This document shows positions 7,474 to 15,482 of a stretch of DNA of 64,000 nt, piece by piece. Every line of letters starts with the position of its first letter. Position 1 is the first letter of the stretch. The notes beneath the pieces were generated by a model. It was not told the origin of the DNA. It saw only the letters and a program-made list of their open reading frames with translations, and searched no databases. This DNA is from CBDCMJ01 sp965224325 (GTDB taxonomy: Bacteria; Chloroflexota; Dehalococcoidia; Lucifugimonadales; UBA3495), in the NCBI GenBank assembly GCA_965224325.1, contig CBDCYT010000008.1:1-64000 (forward strand), given 5' to 3'. Both the position numbers and the translations under genes were made by a program.

Positions 7474-9770
7474 AAACCCGTATGCACCAAGTTCAGATCC
7501 ACGCCCTCGCCGATGATCCCCTCATTCCTAGTCTGTGTCGGACCCACCAGCTCCGGGGTCAGGTCCAGCCGGGAGTCGTCGGTGAAGTTGGCGACTAGGT
7601 CCTCTTTTGGTGGATCCTCCCGGTAACCTGCCACGCGCGGGAAAGTGATCTCCAGGTGGTCCCGCTCGGGCCGCACCGCCTTCACCTGCACCGTCTGCTT
7701 TGGCTTGCCCGGGCCGACAACAACCGGACGGGCGGTGAAGTCGAAGGGAATACCCAGCACGTCGGCGTACTCGACGTCGAACTTGTTGTCCTCGTTCAGT
7801 TCGTAGGACTGGCGCCGCAAGGCCCGGCCCACCACCTGCTCGCACAGGAGCTGTGTTCCGAAGGCACGCACGCCCAGGACGTGAGTCACGGTGCTGGCGT
7901 CCCACCCCTCGGTGAGCATGGACACCGACACCACGCACCGGATGTTCTGTCCCAACCGCCCCTCCTTGCCGACCGTGTTCATTGCCTCGCGCAGGAGTTC
8001 CTGCTCCGATATCTTGTCGGCCTCCTCCCGATTGCCAGTGCGCTCCTGGCGTTCCCGGCGGAACCGTTCGATCAGGTCGGCAGCGGCGCGGCGGAAATCA
8101 TCGCTGAGCTTTTCATCGGACTCCAACTGATGGCTGTCGATCAGCAGGGTGCGCGGAACAGAGTAGCGGTTGTTGTACTCATCGTAGTTTCGGAACAGCG
8201 CGAGTCTCCCGTTAACAACCGAGGTCGTGCCATCCTCGTTGGGGCGCTCGAACCCGGATATATAGTCGTAGACCAGCTTGGACGTGGCGGTGTTATTGCA
8301 GACGACGATGAAACAGGGTGGACACGGGGTGCCGTCGGCCTCCCACTCCTTGAAAGTCTTCTCGTAATGGCCGTATAGGGCCTCGAGGGCAGTCTGCAAC
8401 GGCGTGGGAAGGTCCAGTGGGTCCAGGTCACCCGATCGGCCCCTTCCCGCGCGAGGCATGTCCCTGCGGATATGTTCCCACAGGTTGCGAAACACCGGCA
8501 CGTCGGCTCCCGGGATGTTGTCCGCAACAGGAACCCTCGGAAGCTTGACGATGCCGCATTCGATGGCGTCCATCAGCGAGAAGTCGCTGGCGGTCCAAGG
8601 GAACAGGGTTCCCTCGGCGTACCCGGAGCCACGCAGGAAGAAGGGCGTGGCCGACAGGTCCACCACTTGACGTACACCAAGTTTTCTCTTAGTCATTTCC
8701 AGCCCGGAGAGCCACACTCGGGCTTCCTCGGTGTTCTGGTCTGCTTCCCGCTTGTCCTCGCCAGTAAGAGGGCCCTCGTCATCTTCTCCGGGCTTTTGGC
8801 GATAGCAGTGGTGGCCCTCGTCGTTGAGGACCATGATATTCTTCAGGCCCATAAGCTCGGGCATCACCCGCTGCATCATCTGGCCTTCGGACTCAACGGT
8901 CTCTATGGGTTCGCCCGGACCTTGCAGCAGGTCCCGCCCGCCGCTGGATATCGACAGTCGCTCCCTGGGGTGGAGGCCGTGATAGTTGGTGATGACTATC
9001 TTGGCCCGCTGCAGGTCGCCCAGCATATCGGTGGGTGCCAGTTCCCGGCTTGCGTAGTAGCTGTCGGGGTCGTTCGGCTGCAGCACCCGCAACCGGTCCC
9101 GGATGGTAATTCCGGGCGTGACCACCAGGAAGCCGCGCGTGAACCTTCGGCTGTTGGGATGTCGCACGGCGTTGATGGTCTGCCACGCGATGATCATGGC
9201 CATCACTGTGGTCTTGCCCGCTCCGGTGGCCAACTTGAGAGCGACCCGCAACAGTTCGGGGTTCGCCTCCAGGCTGGCGCTTTCCAGTCGCTGGAGTGCC
9301 ATCCTCTCCCCCTGCCCGAGCCGCGGCGCAACTTCGGTGAGCCAGATCAGCGTCTCTACGGCTTCGACCTGGCAGAAGAAGGGACGGTAATGGTTGAACC
9401 TGTGGTGCCGCCAGTGCTGGAGCAGCAGGGCCGTCTCCGGCGTAACGCCCCAGTTGTGGGGATCTGGGATGGTTCTCCACTGGTCGACGTACCGGCGAGT
9501 CTCGTTGACAGCGGCAGTAACGTCGTACTGCTGCTCTACCGTGGAAAGACCCTGCCCCTCGTCGAAGACTAGTTGCTGCTGACGTCCTCCGCGGGCCCTG
9601 CCCCTCTGCCTCGGCTTGGGAATGGGCGTGATGAACTCAGCCCCACGGCGGCTCTCAATGATCTGCTGGGTCGGCTGCCCAGTCTCGTCCAGCTCCCAGT
9701 GTTTGTAGGGGTATTCGTACGGGGAGTTCAGTATCGGCCGGTCGTAGAACGGGTTCTCCATGTCTTGCAC
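7440..9770 (-). CDS. Type III-like restriction helicase (Res/BPTD_3080-like), C-terminally truncated
   Basis: The 776-residue SF2 helicase opens with ENPFYDRPILNSPYEYP, typical of large DEAD/Res subunits. It carries Walker A GAGKT (183-187), Walker B DEGH (317-320), DLSATPF (motif III) and EQVVGRALRR (motif VI, about residue 660). Homologues are about 1,000 residues and end in a nuclease or substrate domain. Here similarity ends at VDLNLVHTG, and 11 unrelated residues follow before the stop inside the start of the APAZ gene. DNA translocation may survive, but restriction activity is doubtful. GTG 9770 or ATG 9761 could be the start; neither has a strong Shine-Dalgarno. It could also act as an accessory gene of the Argonaute operon. 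Confidence 0.75.
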   Translation of the reverse strand: MQDMENPFYDRPILNSPYEYPYKHWELDETGQPTQQIIESRRGAEFITPIPKPRQRGRARGGRQQQLVFDEGQGLSTVEQQYDVTAAVNETRRYVDQWRTIPDPHNWGVTPETALLLQHWRHHRFNHYRPFFCQVEAVETLIWLTEVAPRLGQGERMALQRLESASLEANPELLRVALKLATGAGKTTVMAMIIAWQTINAVRHPNSRRFTRGFLVVTPGITIRDRLRVLQPNDPDSYYASRELAPTDMLGDLQRAKIVITNYHGLHPRERLSISSGGRDLLQGPGEPIETVESEGQMMQRVMPELMGLKNIMVLNDEGHHCYRQKPGEDDEGPLTGEDKREADQNTEEARVWLSGLEMTKRKLGVRQVVDLSATPFFLRGSGYAEGTLFPWTASDFSLMDAIECGIVKLPRVPVADNIPGADVPVFRNLWEHIRRDMPRAGRGRSGDLDPLDLPTPLQTALEALYGHYEKTFKEWEADGTPCPPCFIVVCNNTATSKLVYDYISGFERPNEDGTTSVVNGRLALFRNYDEYNNRYSVPRTLLIDSHQLESDEKLSDDFRRAAADLIERFRRERQERTGNREEADKISEQELLREAMNTVGKEGRLGQNIRCVVSVSMLTEGWDASTVTHVLGVRAFGTQLLCEQVVGRALRRQSYELNEDNKFDVEYADVLGIPFDFTARPVVVGPGKPKQTVQVKAVRPERDHLEITFPRVAGYREDPPKEDLVANFTDDSRLDLTPELVGPTQTRNEGIIGEGVDLNLVHTGLWKNSALPPHS

Positions 9771-9899
9771 CGCTGAGTTGATTGGGCGCCTGAGCCAGAA
9801 CGCCGTGTGGTCAAATTGCCGACATTAAGTGTCGACTAACAGGCTTCGGCTCGTCAATCCTCATTCCCTATGCCGAGCCAGGCTCCGCAGCCGAGCCGT
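9771..9899. other. Short gap with two palindromes nearby
   Basis: A perfect palindrome CTCTCTTAAGAGAG lies at 9911-9924, inside the tail of the methylase fragment. A hairpin CCCCGCA-ACCGC-TGCGGGG is at about 9953-9971. They lie at the deletion scar between the methylase fragment and the helicase. No gene is seen in the gap itself. Confidence 0.4.
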
Positions 9900-10256
9900 T
9901 TACGCAGTCTCTCTTAAGAGAGTTGCGTTTGCCCGTGCCACGCTTTTCACCCCCCGCAACCGCTGCGGGGCGAAGACGATATTCAGAGATCGCGGCCCTG
10001 GGCGGAGCTGCTTGGGCTGGCCCTTCGACACCTGCTTGGCGGCGAAGATGCCGAAATCGGGGTGGTCCGCGCCCTGCTGGGATAGCTGGCTGATGCAGAA
10101 TACCTTGGGCTTCAGGGATCCGCCCACGGCGTTCAGCAGGTTGGTCAGCGGGGGATAGTAGGACGTCTCGGCAGTGCCGACGCCTGAGGCCTTGATCTTC
10201 CGGAGGTCGTCGAAGTATTCCTCAACGGCCGCTACCAGTTTGTTGTTGTCGGGCAT
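9900..10256 (-). pseudogene. N-terminal fragment of a large DNA methylase/type IIG-ISP enzyme
   Basis: The first ~80 residues (VAAVEEYFDDLRKIKASGVGTAETSYYPPLTNLLNAVG, split here by eye into helical blocks) match the N-terminus of large Eco57I/ISP-type N6-adenine methylases. The block HPDFGIFAAKQV precedes the usual nuclease-like core. Family resemblance stops after KGQPK, and the remaining ~35 residues are unrelated. Only about 10% of such a gene remains. It probably formed a restriction-modification unit with the adjacent helicase before deletion. Confidence 0.6.
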
Positions 10257-10342
10257 GTGTCCCCTGCGATCTTGTGTCCCGCGTCAGATTCGGGTGCTCA
10301 CACCAGTCCCGTCCCGCCGCCGACGATGGGACTAAGTATTAA

Positions 10343-10852
10343 CCCGTATACTTCATCGCGAAACAGGAATTGTTTGCTCACTTCATCACCCGAAACGTGT
10401 TGAAGGGAGTACACGTGTCCCCCTTCAATCGCTCCGGGTCGGCGCTGGGAGCGGTCCGTCTCTTGCTCCGCATGCTTGCCGAAGACAAGGCCGTGGTGGT
10501 TTTTCCAGAGGGGCATCGGAGTCCTGACCATACGCTGAAGGAAGGGATGGCGGGAGTAGTCTACTTGGCCCTAAAATCGCAAGCGCCCATACTGCCGGTG
10601 GGGCTGCACGGCACCGAGAAGATACGGGGCTGGCGAATGCCCTTCCCGCTGACCCGGTTCACCGCCAACATCGGTCAGCCTTTTACCCTACCGTTGATAG
10701 AGGGGCAGCCCAGCAGGGAAGTAATGCACAGCTTGCTAGCGATCATAATGGGCCGTATCGCGGAACTGCTGCCTGAAGGATACCGCGGGGTTTACTCCGG
10801 CCAAGCCGCGCCCGCCCCTCAAGGGGCCGGGGCAAATACGCTATCCTTCTAA
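10343..10852 (+). pseudogene. PlsC-type acyltransferase, 5'-truncated
   Basis: The frame begins immediately after an in-frame TAA (10340-10342) and reads PVYFIAKQELF, the segment that follows the HX4D catalytic box in 1-acyl-glycerol-3-phosphate acyltransferases. Next come FNRSGSALGAVR and FPEGHRS (glycerophosphate-binding EGTRS box), then APILPVGLHGTEK. The HX4D motif is missing, so the product could not transfer acyl groups to lysophosphatidate. A TTG at 10370 could start a shorter product. Loss of the 5' end coincides with the boundary of the defence-gene debris. Confidence 0.75.
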
Positions 10853-11276
10853 ATCGGAGTCAGCCTGAATTATCCTCAAGCACGTGGACGCAAGAAGTTT
10901 GCCTTGAGATTGACCGAAATCATGACACCGTAATAGGCCGTGGGCATGGGTCGCGTCGCACTTCACGAAAAGACCCATTGCGGCGAGTCCGATGTAGGAA
11001 CATATTCGCGCAGACCCATGGCGCGTCGAACTGATAAACCGGCGGACTAGGCAAACTTAGGGGCCATCCAGGGCCGCCAGTGGCCTGATTTAGCTACAAC
11101 AGCGGCTCCCAAAAACCGTGAGAGGCCACTGGCGGTTGCTGGAAGTTGCACACGTTGTGGGCAAAATGTGGGCGGGTGCTGCAAAACCTCGCTTGGAGCC
11201 CTAGCCGAACACGGCGCCTGCCCTGATCCGGTGAGCGCCGTGTCCACAAAAGGGCCAACAGAGTATTTCGCCGGCT
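10853..11276. other. Intergenic, no gene recognised
   Basis: Open frames on both strands lack ribosome binding sites and family motifs. The stretch lies between two truncated genes and probably contains decayed sequence. Confidence 0.4.
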
Positions 11277-11468
11277 TCAGTGATCTAATGGGTCATCGAC
11301 CATCTGGGCGAACAGCACAGCCCGCGCCGCTGCAAGGGGACGCCGCGCCCACCACAGGTGCAGCGTGCTGGGGTGCCCATGCCGGATGGACTTCTCTCGC
11401 GCTGACGCCGCGTTGATGGCGTCCAACGGGAGAGCAACCTCTATGAGCTTCTTGCGGATCGGATTCAT
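11277..11468 (-). pseudogene. DUF1156 methylase-like protein, N-terminal fragment
   Basis: The 63 residues (RKKLIEVALPLDAIN, SAREKSIRHGHPSTLHLWW, ARRPLAAARAVLFAQ) are the highly conserved opening of DUF1156 proteins, large predicted DNA methylases found in defence islands with DUF499 ATPases. The frame stops shortly after QMVDDP, so more than 90% of the protein is missing. Its ATG overlaps the stop of the upstream protease (ATGA), showing it once belonged to that operon. Confidence 0.7.
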
Positions 11469-12190
11469 TGTCTGTCCTGCTCGGGAGGTAACTTGAAGCC
11501 CTTTGGGTTCGCGTCAACCAGTTCAGTCACATGGCGAATATCGAAAGCGACGACAAAACCCTGATTCTCTTTGAAGTAGGCTATGGGCTGATTATTAGCG
11601 CCGAGTAGGGGCCTTCCATTCGCGTCGACTACAGCTTCAACAATCGGGGTGGGGTAATTGGCTACGACACCCGCGACCCGGAGTTCATTACTTTGTTGAC
11701 TGGTTGGCACGTACACTAACGGCCCTCCGCTGAACCCCTTGTTGTTGTGTCCATCGACATAGATCCGCGAGGAGTCTCCAACAGTGATAGAACTGACTAT
11801 GCCCGCCTTGACAAATGGTATGGGAAAGTCGCGGTTAATTTGTTCTCCTCCCCCGTCCCACCCAAATGGAAATCCTAGGAAATAGACTGGCTGGCCATAG
11901 GTTAGTCCAGCTGATGATGATTCAAACGGGTGTGAGGGCGCAAGACGAACAGGGCACGTCAAGACCGCCACATCAGTTTCGCCTGCACCAATGCCGACAA
12001 CTTCAACAGAAGTGTTCTTCCATTGTCTTTCGTGAAAGATCAATACGCTATTTCCGGACGTGATGTTCTCAACGACATGCCGAGCTGTGACCAGGTACTG
12101 TTTATTGTCTCGGTCAATGGCAAATGCAGTACCGGTTGAATCGCCGAAGCGAATATGAAATGTACGCTGAATTACGTTAGTGGTGATCAC
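11465..12190 (-). CDS. Trypsin-like serine protease in a defence island
   Basis: The 241-residue protein has the chymotrypsin-fold triad in order: TARHVV (His, about residue 37), ETDVAVL (Asp, about 92) and GFSGGPL (Ser, about 158). There is no signal peptide or membrane segment, so it probably acts in the cytoplasm. The GTG start overlaps the stop of the upstream DUF3883 fragment (GTGA), and its stop overlaps the DUF1156 fragment. This indicates an operon of protease plus DNA-processing proteins. Trypsin-like proteases in such loci are thought to act as cleavage effectors. Its original partners are truncated, so it may be orphaned. It looks intact. Confidence 0.8.
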   Translation of the reverse strand: MITTNVIQRTFHIRFGDSTGTAFAIDRDNKQYLVTARHVVENITSGNSVLIFHERQWKNTSVEVVGIGAGETDVAVLTCPVRLAPSHPFESSSAGLTYGQPVYFLGFPFGWDGGGEQINRDFPIPFVKAGIVSSITVGDSSRIYVDGHNNKGFSGGPLVYVPTSQQSNELRVAGVVANYPTPIVEAVVDANGRPLLGANNQPIAYFKENQGFVVAFDIRHVTELVDANPKGFKLPPEQDRQ

Positions 12191-12504
12191 GACGGTACCT
12201 CAGCACGAGCCAGCAACTCCGGCAGGTCGTAATTCACGCTGGTCACGCCAAAGTCTGGTTCACGACGAAATGGCTTGCGGATATAGTGGACACTATCGGT
12301 CCAACCATTCTGGAACTCGACTATAGCCAGGATGTAGTCGTCCGGCTTGTTGAGCGAGGTAAGCACCTCGTTCTTGGTGACTGTCACCGTTGTTGCGCCT
12401 TGAATTCTCCCTTTAACCGACATTCCCCAGATCGAACCACCTTTCCTGGATATAGCTCCCGCAGGGATGCTGCCAACTATAATCTCGCATTCCAAGGGCG
12501 TCAA
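12187..12504 (-). pseudogene. DUF3883 domain, C-terminal fragment of a larger protein
   Basis: From VKGR onward (about 12423) the frame matches the end of DUF3883: TTVTVTKNEVLTSLNKPDDYILAIVEF split over two blocks, then VHYIRKPF and FGVTSVNYDLPELL. DUF3883 is a nuclease-like domain usually at the C-terminus of defence helicases or ATPases. The 27 residues before VKGR look unrelated, so the start at 12504 is artificial and ATG 12423 sits at the truncation point. It is joined to the protease gene by a 3-nt overlap. The IS1380 element lies just upstream and may have caused the loss. Confidence 0.65.
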
Positions 12505-12668
12505 ATGCGTCCTGATTCGCTCAAATTCCTCCTTTCATGGACCAACCACCGTCCTGCCAAGCGTAAAATCTCCAAACCGCTTGTCTACGACCAAGTCTCT
12601 TCCTTGGGAAGCCCTTTTGCCCTGTACGACCCGGTAACCGTAATCAATCCCGACGCTCCTAAAGTGGA

Positions 12669-14000
12669 CTAGCCAGGAGCCAGCCTAAGCCGGCCAATCC
12701 GTTCCAGTATCCCGCCTAGCATTTCCCGGTTCACGAGCACCTCAGCAAGCTGAAACACCAGCCTTCTGGCATGGCGCACCAACCGCCCTCCAGTCTTGAT
12801 CATCCTGGTTTGAAGGCTAGTCAGCGACCACTGTTTCATCTCCTCCGGCACGGCCAGCCTTCTCAAGAAGTTGCCCAGGTTGTAAGCCATTACGAACAGT
12901 CCCAGCCTCACCTGGTTGGCCACGAACTTGTGGCAGGACAACCTGGTCCAGTTCAGGGCGTACTTGCCTTCTTTGATCCATTGCTCCGCCGTGCCCCGGC
13001 CATTGTAAAAGCGGACTATCCCTATAGTTGGATAGGTCAGATTGGTGACTATGAAGCCCACTCTGGGAAACAGTTCTCCCTGGTGCCACTCCACCTTGGC
13101 CACCATTCTTCGGGATACATTCCAACTCTGGGCCTGGTAGACGAAGTCATGATAGGAGACGATGGGCTTCGGGGAAGGCCACTCCGTAGGCCGTACCAGC
13201 AAGTGCGCTATCTCCCGCTGCAACACCTGATTGGACCGCAGCCTGATGGCATAGCCGATGCTTCTCGCTTCCAGGTATTCGTATATCTCCGGCTTGGCAA
13301 AGGCGGCGTCAGCACGAAACAGCAGCCTGACTGCTGCTATCAAGTAACGCTCCACCACCGGATCGAGGACTTCTTGCCAATCATCGGCACTGTGGACGTT
13401 GCCTGACCGTAGCTTCGCTGCTTCACAATCCCCGAACTGGTTGAACAGAAAGAGAGGGTGATAACAGACACACTCGAAGTGGCCGTTGTAGGCTGCTCCC
13501 TCCTGCTGGCCGTGCACTGGACTCTCGGAACTGTCCATATCCAGGATCACTCGCCGGTGTGGAGTATGAACCATGGCACCCTCCACCCATTGGGAATTCA
13601 TCCGGGCCAGCCCCTTCAGGTTCTTCTCCTCGGTCAAGGTCTCCGTCTCAAACCGCCCCATCTCGCTGGTGCTGGCAGCCTTGCGTTCCGAGCCCTGCCA
13701 TCCCACGACTACTCGCATGGCGGGGTCGTAGGCTAAACGGTCGGCATCGTTGGTGTCGTCGTAGCCAGCCAGGCGACTGAAGATAGACTGGCGCAGCAGA
13801 GGAACCAGGTGGTGGAGGATATTGCGACCAGTGCGGCGGTCCTGGAGGTAGTCCTCAGCGATTTCGGTAAGGCCCAAGGCATCATCAAACTCTCGAAAAG
13901 CAAGAAGACCAGCGTCTGAGGTGATGGTTGAGCCGTGGAATTCCAGGCGGATTTTGGGGTTGAATTGGAGCCGGAGAGGGGCCTTTTCGCCGTCACCCAT
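12669..14000 (-). mobile_element. IS1380-family transposase, apparently full length
   Basis: The 443-residue protein has the IS1380 order of DDE motifs: ILDMDSSESPVHGQQEGAAY (first Asp), LFRADAAFAKPEIYEYLE (second Asp) and YNGRGTAEQWIKEGK (Glu). The N-terminus (FHGSTITSDAGLLAFREFD) and the C-terminal helices (VRLGLFVMAYNLGNFLRRL) are present. Length is normal for the family and there are no internal stops. I could not identify the terminal inverted repeats or a target duplication by eye, so exact element ends are unknown. It lies between the DUF3883 fragment and the SIR2 gene, both on the same strand. Confidence 0.88.
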
Positions 14001-14135
14001 GGGGTGCCTCCAGGATGCTTACGCTACCTATATAAAACTCGCCAGGCTATGGGGTAATTATAGCCATACCGACGGCCAACGTCTCACAAATGGACAATGG
14101 TTTAAAGAATGCCGACGATTTACTCAGAGGGATAT

Positions 14136-15047
14136 TCAGCCATATGGGAAATGTGGGATAAATTCGTCGAACCCTGCAATGGTGACCAGTGAGAAGTTAT
14201 CGTCCAGTTTTTGGGCTAGTTCCTTCACCATAGGGGAAAGGGTTTCTTCGGCAGTGCCTTCCAAGATGCACCAGAATATTCCCTGGGGGAATTTCCTCGC
14301 ATCTTGGGTTCGGTCAATGAGCAAGCTTCGCATGATGGAAGGTTCAGCACCTCGGTAGCCGACGACTATTAGAGGATGGTCACGAAGGAGGGGCAGTATC
14401 TGCAATGCCAAGTCTTTGTCCAGTTCCTGTACTTCTTCCTCCATGATCCGGTCCATGTAGTGATCGGCTTTGCCATGCAGGTGAATCAGCTGCGGGTGCA
14501 ATGGAGCCGTATTTATTCTGTGCTGTTCGCTTGGTTCCGAGATGGTTATCAGTGGGCCAGGGCCGAAGGCTGTTTGAAAACGGTCGTCGAAGTTGGGAGT
14601 GAGCAAGGTTCGGATGATGCGCTGTTTGACCAGCCGGACCAACTGGTGGTATCCGCTGCTCGGCTCGGAGACACTGTTGAGCACATGAAGCAGAAACTTC
14701 CGCCTTAGTTCTCTTGGCGAGTTGAGGAGGCGCATTGAGTGCTGGTAACGGTCTTCTACCGCCATGTTCTTTGAGAACCATGTTTGGGACTGGAGGAAGA
14801 TCTGGACGTCGCTCTCCCGTATCCTTGGGTCATCCGTGTTCCAGCCTTTGTTCATAGCGGTAGCCCAGCGTGCTGCCTGGGTGGCCATGTCGTGCGCCAT
14901 AGGTACGCCTGAAGTTGCCGAGGCCCCTGCCCCGAACAGAATCACAGGGTCGGTTTCGGCTTCTTTGATTATGGCGGTTAAGTGTTCTGTGCTGATGCGC
15001 CGCATCTTGTTATCCTTTTCTGCAGGCGTGCTCGGATTTGTCGTCAT
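14136..15047 (-). CDS. SIR2-domain protein (candidate NAD-consuming effector)
   Basis: The 303-residue protein carries SIR2-fold motifs: VILFGAGAS (35-43, Rossmann loop), TPNFDDRF (149-156), LIHLHGKADH (catalytic-His region, 186-195) and VVGYRGAEPSIMRSL. Defence SIR2 proteins often hydrolyse NAD to stop phage growth. Its ATG overlaps the TGA of the preceding small gene by one base, and both sit downstream of the giant restriction enzyme in one operon. No sensor domain follows: the frame ends at IPHFPYG about 135 bp before the IS1380 transposase. It may have lost a C-terminal domain to the IS, or it may be naturally short. Confidence 0.8.
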   Translation of the reverse strand: MTTNPSTPAEKDNKMRRISTEHLTAIIKEAETDPVILFGAGASATSGVPMAHDMATQAARWATAMNKGWNTDDPRIRESDVQIFLQSQTWFSKNMAVEDRYQHSMRLLNSPRELRRKFLLHVLNSVSEPSSGYHQLVRLVKQRIIRTLLTPNFDDRFQTAFGPGPLITISEPSEQHRINTAPLHPQLIHLHGKADHYMDRIMEEEVQELDKDLALQILPLLRDHPLIVVGYRGAEPSIMRSLLIDRTQDARKFPQGIFWCILEGTAEETLSPMVKELAQKLDDNFSLVTIAGFDEFIPHFPYG

Positions 15048-15478
15048 CAGGTTGCGCTCACCACCCTTCGCATATAGACCATCGGGTTTCCGTACGGCCC
15101 ACCAGAAAGCGAATCAGGGCTACGGTGCTCGATCACTGGCCCTCTGCCCATTTTGCTGCGCCACGCTCCGTTGGGCATTTGAATAGTCGCGTGCTCCCAG
15201 GTACCTTGATCCTCGTAGAGGGCAATCTTTTGGTAGCCTGACTGGGAGGTGCCGTCGTCACATTCCTCGAATCCCAATCCGACAAAAACTTCCTGCAGGC
15301 TTTCAATTCGCTCTGACCTTGTCGCATAGGATGGCCAGTAGCGTCGGGGGGTATGATCCCACCACTGGCTTGTATCCCCTGCGGCATACGCGATGCAGTT
15401 GTACAGGTCTGACGGCGGATCAATTACGGTAAACCCTTCGTTGCGAAGGTTGGGGAATGACACATTGAGCCATGTCAT
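15047..15478 (-). CDS. Small Cys/His protein of the DUF7689 type (papain-like guess)
   Basis: The ~143-residue product contains YNCIAYAAGDTSQWW, a helical LQEVFVGLGFEECDDG, YQKIALYEDQG, WEHATIQMPNGAWRSKMG and IEHRS. This Cys-then-His order is typical of a widespread small domain (DUF7689 as I recall it) that may share the NlpC/P60-like fold. Peptidase or amidase activity is only a guess. I prefer ATG 15478 (MTWLNVSF) because the longer frame to 15538 overlaps the upstream gene by 56 nt and adds unrelated residues. The Shine-Dalgarno is poor, so coupling to the upstream gene is likely. It lies between the giant restriction enzyme and SIR2. Confidence 0.65.
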   Translation of the reverse strand: MTWLNVSFPNLRNEGFTVIDPPSDLYNCIAYAAGDTSQWWDHTPRRYWPSYATRSERIESLQEVFVGLGFEECDDGTSQSGYQKIALYEDQGTWEHATIQMPNGAWRSKMGRGPVIEHRSPDSLSGGPYGNPMVYMRRVVSAT

Positions 15479-15482
15479 CCAC

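Noticed and set aside
8472..9572. 366-aa plus-strand frame
   Set aside because: Antisense to the restriction helicase, no motif and no ribosome binding site.
12500..14120. Terminal inverted repeats and target duplication of IS1380
   Set aside because: Candidate end sequences near 12540 and 14050 did not pair convincingly, so no element ends are reported.
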